NCBI RefSeq assembly: GCF_001753675.2
Contig: NZ_MJUW02000027.1
Coordinates: 1-54,205 of the forward strand
Reading direction: 5' to 3'
Origin: Candidatus Brocadia sapporoensis
GTDB lineage: Bacteria; Planctomycetota; Brocadiia; Brocadiales; Brocadiaceae
Length of the DNA stretch: 54,205 bases
The position numbers and the translations under genes are program-made. A model generated the notes under the pieces. The model was not told where the DNA came from. It ran no database searches and saw only the letters and a program-made list of their open reading frames with translations. Positions 46,508 to 54,205 of the stretch are shown here, one piece after another (positions within the stretch are counted from its first letter, which is position 1; every line of letters starts with the position of its first letter).

Positions 46508-48562
46508 ATGGATATTTACGCTAAAAATTTACAGTTATTAAAACGAAAGATAAAGATCTCGAACTCTAATGGATTGCATGCGAGGCCTGCTACCAAATTC
46601 GCAGAGATTGCCAATAAATATACGTCAGAAATCCGTTTAAAAGCAAAAAATAAAGAGGTTGACGGAAAAAGCATTATTGAACTTTTGACGCTTGGCGCAG
46701 AGAACGGCACAGAAATCGTTGTTAGTGCAAAAGGATCTGATGCGGCGGAGGCTTTAGATGCTCTGGAAGGATTAGTAAAAAGTAAGTTCGAAGAAGAATT
46801 CATGGAAATTCGAAAAGGAATTGCCGTTTCGCCAGGAGTGGTTATCCGCAATGCTTTTATGTTTGAGAGCGAAGGGTACCGTATCCCTCGCCATATTATA
46901 AAAAAAGATGAGGTCGAAGGTGAAATCCACAGACTTGAAAAAGCAATTGAAGATTCAAAAAGAGAAATTCATGATTTAGAGCAAAAGGTCTCAGAAAACC
47001 TGAGTTCTGAAATTGGGTCAATCTTTGGCACGCATCGGATGGTATTACAAGATGTACGTCTAAAAAACGAGATCATTGACAAAATTAAAAGAGCAAATTT
47101 TACACCAGAATTTGCGGTATCGCTTGCCTTGCGTGTTTACATTAGGAAATTTCAAGATATCCACGACTCGTATCTTGCAGAACGGGTAAGTGATATTTTT
47201 GATATCGAACGGCGACTATTAAAAAACTTGTTGGGTGAAAAGAGAGAGGAACTGAAAAATCTTGCCGAAGAAGTGATCTTGGTAGCCCATGATCTTACCC
47301 CCTCTCAAACGGCTTCGCTCGATACCGAGAAAGTTAAGGGATTTGCTACTGATGCAGGTGGCCGGACGTCTCATACCGCTATCGTTGCCAGGGCATTAGG
47401 TATACCCGCTGTAGTGGGGCTTGGAACAATTACCGCGGATGTCTTTGGAGGTGATACGGTCATTGTGGATGGTAATAGTGGTGTTGTTATCGTTAGACCA
47501 GATGATGAAACACTGGCGGCATACCAAACCAGGGTTAAAACCATTCATGTCTTTGAAGAAAGACTAGCCACCGAGCTAAGAGATCAACCCTCGACCATGG
47601 GCGATGGTAAACATATTTCTATTTTTGGAAATATAGAATTTCCAAAGGAAGTCAATATAAATGTAAGATATGGTGCGGAGGGGATCGGTCTCTACCGAAC
47701 AGAATTTCTTTATCTGGGTGCGCCCAAACCTCCGACAGAAGAGGAGCATTTGGAGGCATATGCAACAGTTGTACAGGAATTACAGGATAAGCCTGTTATT
47801 ATCAGAACACTGGATCTTGGCGCTGACAAATTTGACTATTTAGATAACAGAAAAGAAGGAAATCCCTTCTTGGGGTGTCGTTCTATCCGTTACTGTTTTG
47901 AAAATCCATCCATATTTAAAATACAATTGAGAGCTATTTTGCGGGTGTCTGCCCAAGGTAACGTAAAGATTTTATTTCCTCTGATCTCTTCTCTCCAAGA
48001 ATTACAACGAGCAAAGCAGATGGTTTGGGAAACTATGGAAGAATTAGAAAAGGAAAATGTCTCTTTCAATAAAAATATTGAGATGGGCGTAATGCTTGAA
48101 GTCCCCTCTGCGGTTATAATTGCAGATCTCTTGGCAAAAGAGTGCGATTTCTTCAGTATTGGCACGAATGATCTTATCCAGTATTCCCTGGCTGTTGACA
48201 GAAATAATGAGAGGGTCGCTTATTTATACTGTCCTGTCCATCCGGCGATATTAAGGCTTTTAAAAGTAGCGATCAAAGCAGCAGCAGACAACAATATCCC
48301 TATTGGGATATGTGGTCAGATGGGAAGTGAGATTGAATATACTGCGCCGCTTATTGGTATGGGACTTACTGAGTTTAGTGTGGCGCCTGCGACAATTATA
48401 CCGGAAATAAAAAAAATTGTACGATCAATTACCTTTGAAAAAGCAAAGGAGATAGCCGAAACAGCATGTCAATTTGAAGATCCGGAGAAAACAATGGCTT
48501 ACCTTAGAAAAATTGCTATTGATATTCTGCCAGAGGTATTTGACGGACAAAATTATTCTTGA
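46508..48562 (+). CDS. HPr-enzyme I fusion of the phosphotransferase system
   Basis: A 684-residue fusion. Residues ~12-100 are an HPr domain with His24 in NGLHARPATKF and the regulatory-type Ser in DGKSIIEL. The rest is enzyme I: phosphohistidine His289 in GGRTSHTAIVA, PEP-binding IGLYRTEFLY, and the Cys in GICGQMGSE. It takes phosphate from PEP and passes it through HPr, presumably to the EIIA next door. The ATG at 46508 lacks a clear ribosome site, so the first ten residues are uncertain. Confidence 0.9.
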   Translation: MDIYAKNLQLLKRKIKISNSNGLHARPATKFAEIANKYTSEIRLKAKNKEVDGKSIIELLTLGAENGTEIVVSAKGSDAAEALDALEGLVKSKFEEEFMEIRKGIAVSPGVVIRNAFMFESEGYRIPRHIIKKDEVEGEIHRLEKAIEDSKREIHDLEQKVSENLSSEIGSIFGTHRMVLQDVRLKNEIIDKIKRANFTPEFAVSLALRVYIRKFQDIHDSYLAERVSDIFDIERRLLKNLLGEKREELKNLAEEVILVAHDLTPSQTASLDTEKVKGFATDAGGRTSHTAIVARALGIPAVVGLGTITADVFGGDTVIVDGNSGVVIVRPDDETLAAYQTRVKTIHVFEERLATELRDQPSTMGDGKHISIFGNIEFPKEVNINVRYGAEGIGLYRTEFLYLGAPKPPTEEEHLEAYATVVQELQDKPVIIRTLDLGADKFDYLDNRKEGNPFLGCRSIRYCFENPSIFKIQLRAILRVSAQGNVKILFPLISSLQELQRAKQMVWETMEELEKENVSFNKNIEMGVMLEVPSAVIIADLLAKECDFFSIGTNDLIQYSLAVDRNNERVAYLYCPVHPAILRLLKVAIKAAADNNIPIGICGQMGSEIEYTAPLIGMGLTEFSVAPATIIPEIKKIVRSITFEKAKEIAETACQFEDPEKTMAYLRKIAIDILPEVFDGQNYS

Positions 48563-48641
48563 CACCAATATGTGTCCTTATTAGAATTTCTCGTAACTCT
48601 TTTAATTTATTATAGTTGAAGTTTTTATGTAAGGTTGGCAT

Positions 48642-49271
48642 ATTAAATCAAGAATACGTATTCGATTCAGCAAATCAGGCGACATTCGCTTTATTTCTCA
48701 TCATGATTTAATGAAGCTTTTTGAGAGGGCTATCAGAAGGGCAAATATTCCAATAGCGATGTCCAAAGGCTTCAATCCGCATCCGAAATTGTCCATTCCC
48801 ATTGCATTAGGTGTTGGAATATCCGGCAATGATGAAGTTTTGGAACTGGAATTGCTTAGGCCGATGTCCGTTGAAATTTTAGTTGAATGTTTGTGTCTTC
48901 AATTACCAAAAGAAATTTATGTTCTTTCTGGAGAAGTCATTGCTGACAGCGAGAGATGCCCGGTTCGTGATGTGATCTATGAAGTGGTATTTAAAAACCC
49001 GGAGTTTTTAAATACGGTAAAGGTTAGCGAATTTTTACAACAGCCGTTTATTGTTGTAAACCGCACCAAAAATGAGCACCAAAAATCTTTTAATATTCGA
49101 CCGTCTATTCAGGGAATCACAGTAAAGTCGGGCCGTTTAATTCTATCTATAAAAGTAGAAACCGAAGGTATGGCGAGGCCCGAAGAAGTGGTCGGTGCTT
49201 TGCTGGAGAATGGGAGAAAAGAGATCTTTGAGATTATCAGAACAAAAATCAATTTGACTTCTTCTGCATAA
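48642..49271 (+). CDS. TIGR03936/DUF2344-type protein with apparent AUU start
   Basis: About 209 residues. The family start RIRFSKSGDIRFISHHDLM lies upstream of the first ATG (48711), so starting there would cut off the most conserved part. The frame opens after a TAA at 48630, and no ATG, GTG or TTG exists in frame before 48711. ATT at 48642, seven bases after AAGG, is the best start. Next come GFNPHPKLSIPIALGVG, typical of the family. The protein is usually found beside radical-SAM genes or RNase E/G, and here it sits 13 bp before the latter. Its role is unknown. Confidence 0.75.
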   Translation: MKSRIRIRFSKSGDIRFISHHDLMKLFERAIRRANIPIAMSKGFNPHPKLSIPIALGVGISGNDEVLELELLRPMSVEILVECLCLQLPKEIYVLSGEVIADSERCPVRDVIYEVVFKNPEFLNTVKVSEFLQQPFIVVNRTKNEHQKSFNIRPSIQGITVKSGRLILSIKVETEGMARPEEVVGALLENGRKEIFEIIRTKINLTSSA

Positions 49272-49284
49272 CTGAGGGAAAAAC

Positions 49285-50805
49285 ATGGACAAGAAGATGC
49301 TTATTAACGCAGTAGAACCTGAAGAATGCCGAATTGCTATTTTAGAAAACAATATTTTGGAGGAGCTCTACATTGAAAGGAGTTCCCGCGGACAGATTGC
49401 GGGAAATATTTATAAAGGAAGAGTCGTTAATATTGAGCCTAGTATCGAAGCAGCATTTGTGGATATCGGACTCAAAAAAAACGGATTTCTCCATGCATCA
49501 GATGTTTTAATTCCGTCAGAAAACGGGAGCCAGTCATCTGACACTGATGCTCATGGCAAACCGCATCGGGAATTTCGCAAAATACGGGATCTTCTGCATC
49601 CGGGCAAAGAGGTGCTGGTTCAGGTAACAAAAGAAAGCATTGGCACTAAGGGCCCTAGTCTTACAACGTATATCAGCCTGCCAGGCAGATTCCTGGTTTT
49701 AACGCCCGATGTTCCGCGTCACGGAGTTTCCAGGAAAATTGCAAGCGATGAGGAGCGGCTAAGATTAAAAAAAATTCTTGCAGGATTAACACCCCCCGCA
49801 AATATTGGCTTTATTATACGAACAGCAGGAGAACAGCAGACAAAAAAAGAGATCCACAAGGACTTTCACTATCTCTTAAAGCTCTGGAAGAATATAGAGA
49901 AACAGACAAAAGACGTCAAAGCCCCTGCTACCATTTACCAGGAAAGTGATCTGGTTATTCGCGCTATTCGGGATATTTTTTCGACAAACATACAAGAAAT
50001 CATCGTGGATACGGAAGCTGTTTATGGAAGAACCCGTGACTTTCTTCGTATGATTATGCCTAAATCTGAAAAGCTGTTAACCCTCTATAGCGAGGATAAG
50101 CCTCTATTTCATAAATATAATATTGAACAAGAGATTGAGGCAATAAACTGTAGAAAAATCCGTTTGCCTCGTGGAGGCTCAATTGTTATTGAACAGACCG
50201 AGGCATTGGTGGCAATTGATGTCAATAGTGGTAAATTCAAAGAGGAGTGCGATCCGGAAGAAACGGCCTTTAAGACGAATCTCAAAGCAGCCAAGGAAAT
50301 TGCACGCCAGATCCGGCTGCGAGACTTAGGTGGTGTGATTGTAATTGACTTTATTGACATGAGAACAGAATCGCATATTCATGCTATCGAAAAGGTCGTT
50401 ACGGATGCGTTGAAAAGAGATAAGGCGAGAACAAAGATGCTCAAGATGTCGAAATTTGGCACCATCGAACTTACCCGGCAACGGATTCGGTCAAGTCTTC
50501 GGGATGTTCTTTTTGAAGAATGCAAATTTTGTGGCGGTACGGGATATGCTAAAACCGTTGAGAGCCTTTGCTTAAATGTCATGAGAGATCTGAAGTTTGC
50601 TATCCATTCATCACAAATTGCGAAAATTGAGATTGTTGCGAATCCCGCGGTTGCAAATTACCTGCAAAATCAAAAGAGAAAACAGATGATAGAGATTGAA
50701 GAATCTTATAATAAAAAGATACACATTTTTAGCACAGCGAATCACGAATACGGCAAGATCGATATTCGTTATTTAAACCAGAAAGACGAACCTGTTGAGA
50801 TCTAA
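49285..50805 (+). CDS. Ribonuclease E/G family endoribonuclease
   Basis: A 506-residue protein matching RNase G and the catalytic half of RNase E. It has an S1 domain near the start (IYKGRVVNIEPSIEAAFVDI), metal-binding aspartates Asp312 (AIDVNSGKF) and Asp355 (VIDFIDM), and the zinc-link Cys413 and Cys416 (CKFCGGTG). It lacks the long C-terminal scaffold of E. coli RNase E. It processes rRNA and degrades mRNA. It follows the TIGR03936-type gene as in many genomes. Confidence 0.93.
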   Translation: MDKKMLINAVEPEECRIAILENNILEELYIERSSRGQIAGNIYKGRVVNIEPSIEAAFVDIGLKKNGFLHASDVLIPSENGSQSSDTDAHGKPHREFRKIRDLLHPGKEVLVQVTKESIGTKGPSLTTYISLPGRFLVLTPDVPRHGVSRKIASDEERLRLKKILAGLTPPANIGFIIRTAGEQQTKKEIHKDFHYLLKLWKNIEKQTKDVKAPATIYQESDLVIRAIRDIFSTNIQEIIVDTEAVYGRTRDFLRMIMPKSEKLLTLYSEDKPLFHKYNIEQEIEAINCRKIRLPRGGSIVIEQTEALVAIDVNSGKFKEECDPEETAFKTNLKAAKEIARQIRLRDLGGVIVIDFIDMRTESHIHAIEKVVTDALKRDKARTKMLKMSKFGTIELTRQRIRSSLRDVLFEECKFCGGTGYAKTVESLCLNVMRDLKFAIHSSQIAKIEIVANPAVANYLQNQKRKQMIEIEESYNKKIHIFSTANHEYGKIDIRYLNQKDEPVEI

Positions 50806-50821
50806 ATATATTAGCAAAGAT

Positions 50822-50850
50822 TTGCTTGCTGCCGATAAATATGGTAAAGT
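50822..50850 (+). promoter_or_regulatory. Possible promoter for rplU
   Basis: TTGCTT (50822-50827), 17-base spacer, TAAAGT (50845-50850), 65 bp before rplU. The match is moderate. Confidence 0.35.
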
Positions 50851-50915
50851 AACAGATGCAGCTTTTTTGTAGATACGTATCACAAGAAACGGATAAAGAA
50901 AGGAGAAGGTAAATA

Positions 50916-51236
50916 ATGTATGCAATTGTAAAAGACCGGGGTAAGCAGTATAAGGTAAGGGTTGGCGAACGCTGTCTCATCGATCTGAAGGCCGATGCAC
51001 AAACTGGACAAATCCTGGAGTTTGATAATGTATTAGTTTGCTCAAATGAGGAAGGTAAAACGACTTTAGGGGCTGATACCAATAAAAATGCGAAGGTTAT
51101 TGCAGAAGTTGAGGGCATAAAAAAGAGCGCAAAATGTATGACCATAAAATTTCGCAGAAGAAAAGAATCTCTGACAAGAAGAGGACATAGAGAAAAATAT
51201 ACCCGTATAAAAATTAAGGAAATTATTTGCGACTAG
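50916..51236 (+). CDS. rplU: 50S ribosomal protein L21
   Basis: A 106-residue L21: MYAIVKDRGKQYKVRVGE at the start and the basic C-terminal KFRRRKESLTRRGHREKYT-type region. AAAGGAGAAGG precedes the ATG. It is followed by rpmA and obgE in the order conserved in most bacteria. Confidence 0.97.
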   Translation: MYAIVKDRGKQYKVRVGERCLIDLKADAQTGQILEFDNVLVCSNEEGKTTLGADTNKNAKVIAEVEGIKKSAKCMTIKFRRRKESLTRRGHREKYTRIKIKEIICD

Positions 51237-51366
51237 TCGGCAATGAATGATGCAAGAACTTTAATTGAAAAGAGCAAAGTGAAAAATTGAGTTGTTTTCA
51301 GCCGATACAACGGGTGTTTTTTATACATCAACAGGATTTTAATTTTTTGAAACGGAGGTTAGCAGT

Positions 51367-51618
51367 ATGGCTCATAAAAAAGGGCAGGGTTCGTCAAAAA
51401 ATGGAAGAGACAGCAATCCTCAAAATCGTGGGGTAAAAAGATATGGTGGACAATTTGTAACCGCTGGCTCCATAATAGTACGCCAATGCGGGACAAAATT
51501 TAAACCGGGAAGAAACGTCGGAATCGGCAGGGATGATACTCTTTTTTCGATGATAGACGGAACGATAAAATTTGAAACGAGACGTCGCGTGAGTGTTTAT
51601 ACAACACCCAGATCATAA
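51367..51618 (+). CDS. rpmA: 50S ribosomal protein L27
   Basis: An 83-residue L27 beginning [17 protein letters not shown], which lies near the peptidyl-transferase centre. It has the normal N-terminus without a cleavable extension, then [10 protein letters not shown] and [16 protein letters not shown] precedes the ATG. It lies 130 bp after rplU. Confidence 0.97.
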   Translation: MAHKKGQGSSKNGRDSNPQNRGVKRYGGQFVTAGSIIVRQCGTKFKPGRNVGIGRDDTLFSMIDGTIKFETRRRVSVYTTPRS

Positions 51619-51729
51619 GGTCTTTTCCCTTTCCCGTTTTTTTACGGATTCATGGTACTTCTTTCAATTGGGTCTTTCCTGAAATATGTGTTATTAGTTT
51701 CTTTGATGTTGACCGCAGCAGGTTAAACA

Positions 51730-52758
51730 ATGTTTGTCGACGAGGCAGTTATATTTGTAAAGGGAGGCGATGGCGGAAACGGATGTGTGAGTTTCAGAAG
51801 AGAAAAATACGTCCCTTACGGAGGTCCAGACGGAGGGGATGGAGGTAAGGGTGGCGATATTATCATCCACGTCAGTGATAAAATAGACACCTTGCTGGAT
51901 CTCACTTCCCGGGTAAAATATATTGCAGGAAACGGTGCACATGGAAAGGGCTCTACCAAAAGAGGTAAAGATGGTAATGACCTTAGTATTAACTTACCAC
52001 GCGGCACCGTAATCAAGGATAGAGAAAGTGGCCGTATTCTCAAAGACATGGACACGGCTGGGGAGAATCTCGTTATTGCGCGGGGAGGAAGAGGGGGAAG
52101 AGGAAACAAGTGTTTTGCAACCTCTATCAATCAGGTTCCTCGACAGGCGGAAAAGGGGAGACCCGGCGAAGAACGATGGCTGATCCTTGAATTAAAATTA
52201 CTTGCAGATGTTGGTCTTATTGGAATGCCAAATGCCGGAAAATCAACCTTGCTTTCTCGAATATCAGCTGCCAGGCCTAAAATTGCCGATTATCCGTTTA
52301 CCACATTACAACCGCAATTAGGAATTGTGGAAGTAGAGGATTATCGAAGATTTGTTGTTGCCGATATTCCCGGGCTTATAGAAGGGGCACACCGGGGGGT
52401 AGGACTTGGAGATGAATTCCTCCGGCACATTGAAAGGACACGGTTGTTGGTCCATCTCTTAGATGTCTCACCGTTTGCTACGGTGGCTCCTGCAGAAGCA
52501 TATTTCATCGTACGGAATGAATTAAAACAATATAATCCTGTTCTTGCTGAAAAGGCAGAAGTTGTTGTTGCCAACAAAATAGATCTTCTTGATTCTGAGG
52601 CTGGTATGAAATGCATTCAAACTCTGGAAGAGAAAATATCCAGGCCTGTTTGTCCCGTCTCTATGGTTACCGGCAATAATATCAGCCTGCTGATAAGTCT
52701 GATGGTAAACGCATTACAAGAGACGCAATCCGCTCTCCATGCATCTGTATGCAGTTAG
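51730..52758 (+). CDS. obgE: GTPase Obg/CgtA
   Basis: A 342-residue GTPase of ribosome assembly. The glycine-rich Obg fold is clear (GGDGGNGCVSFRREKY, GGRGGRGN). The G domain has G1 GMPNAGKST, G3 DIPGLIEGAHRG and G4 NKID. It ends soon after the G domain, so the optional C-terminal OCT domain is absent. Its last ten bases overlap coaX. Confidence 0.95.
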   Translation: MFVDEAVIFVKGGDGGNGCVSFRREKYVPYGGPDGGDGGKGGDIIIHVSDKIDTLLDLTSRVKYIAGNGAHGKGSTKRGKDGNDLSINLPRGTVIKDRESGRILKDMDTAGENLVIARGGRGGRGNKCFATSINQVPRQAEKGRPGEERWLILELKLLADVGLIGMPNAGKSTLLSRISAARPKIADYPFTTLQPQLGIVEVEDYRRFVVADIPGLIEGAHRGVGLGDEFLRHIERTRLLVHLLDVSPFATVAPAEAYFIVRNELKQYNPVLAEKAEVVVANKIDLLDSEAGMKCIQTLEEKISRPVCPVSMVTGNNISLLISLMVNALQETQSALHASVCS

Positions 52759-53510
52759 CAATTGATATTGGCAACACCAACATCCATATTGGAATATTCG
52801 AAGAAGACATTTTGCGCTCCACGCATACCGTTGGAAGCGGATCTCTGCATCAGACAAATTTTACGAAAATTCTCACTCCCGCCATTTTTTTCAAAACACA
52901 GGCTGTTATTCTCGCATCTGTTAATCCTCAGGCAGAGGCATGTGTCATAGAATATCTCGGAAAACATAGCCCAGTACAACCCTGTCGCATCGGGAAAGAG
53001 ATTCCAATCCCTATGCCGATTTTGACCGAATCTCCCGAAATGGTAGGTATTGATCGACTGGTAAATGCAATCGCCGCATTTGAAAGGACGAAAAATCCGG
53101 CGATTGTTGTTGATGCAGGTACCGCAATAACCATTGACGGAATAAATGAGAAAGGGGCTTTTTTGGGAGGAATTATTGCGCCGGGGATAGGGATGTCTTT
53201 AAAGGCGCTACATCATGCTACGGCGCTTTTACCCCTCGTATCTATCAGCAAACCAAAAAATGTCTTTGGAAAAAACACGGAAGAAGCAATAAGGTCGGGT
53301 ATTTTCTGGGGGACGGTCGGAATGATACACCAGGTGATTGATATGATGAGCAACGAAATGAAATGCCAGCCACCGGTAATTGTAACCGGAGGAGATGCGT
53401 CTGTATTGGCACCAGAGCTTCCCGTCGCTACTACAGTGTTACCGTATCTGACGTTGGAGGGAATTCACCTTGCGTATAAAATTAATATTGCATCGCTGCT
53501 GCCGTATTAG
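52749..53510 (+). CDS. coaX: Type III pantothenate kinase
   Basis: A 253-residue CoaX, which makes phosphopantothenate in CoA synthesis and is not inhibited by CoA. Motifs: DIGNTNIHIGIF (phosphate loop), GIDRLVNAIAAF (substrate/dimer site), VVDAGTAITID and FLGGIIAPGIG. It overlaps obgE by 10 bp, so the two are probably translated together. It is convergent with the TPR gene, whose stop overlaps its last four bases. Confidence 0.95.
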   Translation: MQLAIDIGNTNIHIGIFEEDILRSTHTVGSGSLHQTNFTKILTPAIFFKTQAVILASVNPQAEACVIEYLGKHSPVQPCRIGKEIPIPMPILTESPEMVGIDRLVNAIAAFERTKNPAIVVDAGTAITIDGINEKGAFLGGIIAPGIGMSLKALHHATALLPLVSISKPKNVFGKNTEEAIRSGIFWGTVGMIHQVIDMMSNEMKCQPPVIVTGGDASVLAPELPVATTVLPYLTLEGIHLAYKINIASLLPY

Positions 53511-53947
53511 CTAAATTTTAATTTTTCAATCAATTTTTGGTATCGGACATCTTCTCTCAGATGAGCCAAATCCTCATCCCTTTCCAAATGATAAATGTCT
53601 TTATAGCCTAACATAATTGCCCTTTTCAGCGCTTCAAAAGCAGCGTTAATGTTTTTCAGTAGTGCATAACTACAGGCAAGATTATAATGAACCAGGGGGG
53701 ATTCCGGTTTAAGACGGCACAATTTTTGATCCGTGAGAAGCCCTTTTTCATACATACCCTGAGCGGTATACGTATTAGCCAAATACATGAGACAATCAAT
53801 ATAATTGGGGTTCCGTTCAAGGATGCCTTCAAAAAACCAAATGGTAAATTCCTCCCCTTCCTTTTTAAATTCAGGGGCGTTCAGGGTGAAATCATAATTT
53901 GGCAAGGTGATTGAATTGAAGGATCTGCTTTTCGTTTCCATTTTCAT
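53507..53947 (-). CDS. TPR-repeat protein
   Basis: A 146-residue soluble protein. Two or three tetratricopeptide repeats are visible: NPNYIDCLMYLANTYTAQG, then SPLVHYNLACSYALLKNIN, with AFEALKRAIMLGY between them and the end. The C-terminal DEDLAHLREDVRYQKLIEKL is typical of short TPR proteins. It likely mediates protein contacts; the partner is unknown. ATG at 53947 is chosen; a TTG at 53971 is the alternative. Confidence 0.75.
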   Translation of the reverse strand: MKMETKSRSFNSITLPNYDFTLNAPEFKKEGEEFTIWFFEGILERNPNYIDCLMYLANTYTAQGMYEKGLLTDQKLCRLKPESPLVHYNLACSYALLKNINAAFEALKRAIMLGYKDIYHLERDEDLAHLREDVRYQKLIEKLKFS

Positions 53948-54055
53948 TAGTTGATTACTCGTTTTTATCAATCATGATTGTTGCTCTAAATTAAATATAT
54001 TTATAAAATCTGCACTTGTCAAGCTTCGGGATAAATATTTTATATCACGGAAGTA

Positions 54056-54205
54056 GTGGAGGGAAGAAAAACGCCTATCGATAAGGAGGTTATAAAAAAC
54101 AGGATCAACAGCAAGGAAGATATCTCACTGAAGGCTATTGCCGATATTATGTAACTATTCAGCGAAACGGATGGTGAGAGAGAATATTTTCTCGGAATAG
54201 TTAGG
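54056..54205 (+). other. Right edge: short open frame and possible IS terminus
   Basis: A 32-codon frame from GTG 54056 (TPIDKEVIKNRINSKEDISL) reaches a TAA at 54152 inside GTAACTATTCAGCG (54151-54164), the inverse of the 14-mer at 107-120. One reading is that a gene has been interrupted by the end of an IS whose body lies beyond the window. Too little is visible to name either. Confidence 0.3.

Noticed and set aside
51730-52758. obgE as a truncated gene because it lacks the C-terminal OCT domain
   Set aside because: The OCT domain is optional in Obg proteins and the gene overlaps coaX cleanly, so it is probably complete.

Overview
The window reads as chromosomal DNA of an anaerobic Gram-negative bacterium. 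Moderate G+C, an outer-membrane/lipid A modification operon, a very large 2-hydroxyacyl-CoA-dehydratase-type activase, an A-type flavoprotein, a hemerythrin, a regulatory PTS and many IS remnants suggest a planctomycete of the anammox type (Brocadiales). That placement is inference from gene content; no rRNA or marker phylogeny was possible. No tRNA, rRNA or CRISPR array was seen.

Layout. (1) 1-2,550: a possible IS end, the decayed 3' end of a CzcA-type RND pump gene, an isoprenylcysteine-methyltransferase-like (ICMT) membrane protein and a secreted metallophosphoesterase. (2) 2,865-14,366: an envelope-glycan cluster. A Gfo/Idh/MocA dehydrogenase and a DegT aminotransferase lead into a cassette of GT2 glycosyltransferase, LAB_N membrane protein, CmoA-like carboxy-SAM synthase homologue, ICMT-like protein and ArnT-like GT. 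The central ~1.94 kb of the cassette occurs twice, apparently identical, at an offset of 5,090 bp. Between the copies are one ArnT-like GT, a frameshifted ISL3-family IS and a truncated GT2 gene. Both copies of the ICMT-like gene share the same frameshift at an A10 run. (3) 14,542-21,439: a G+C-richer arn operon (arnT-like, arnB, arnC, arnA, arnD) for adding 4-amino-4-deoxy-L-arabinose to lipid A, probably transferred. It ends in a broken ORF, a decayed ISL3 element and the 3' scrap of another ArnT-like gene. (4) 23,205-29,939: an AsmA-family protein, an M48 lipoprotein protease, dapF, and a 690-residue exported protein containing fifteen consecutive 11-residue repeats. (5) 30,169-33,515: a three-gene operon with a GlmL/MutL-family ATPase, a KOW-ended protein and a small protein. 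(6) 33,782-44,925: thrC, htpX, a zinc-ribbon protein, leuC, a 1,427-residue activase, leuD, an FprA-type flavoprotein and a hemerythrin with one altered iron ligand. (7) 45,473-54,205: hpf, ptsN, an HPr-EI fusion, a TIGR03936-type protein with an apparent AUU start, RNase G/E, rplU, rpmA, obgE, coaX, a TPR protein and a possible second IS end.

How it fits together. Regions 2 and 3 look like one envelope-remodelling island. Sugar-nucleotide enzymes make amino sugars, GT2/ArnC-type enzymes load them onto polyprenyl phosphate, ArnT-like enzymes transfer them outside the inner membrane, and the CmoA-like and ICMT-like proteins may add a SAM-derived decoration. This last step is the main candidate for an undescribed pathway. 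Regions 4-7 are mostly housekeeping: amino-acid biosynthesis (DapF, ThrC, LeuCD), membrane proteolysis, ribosome and RNA functions, CoA synthesis and oxygen/NO defence. The 11-residue-repeat protein is the most distinctive single protein.
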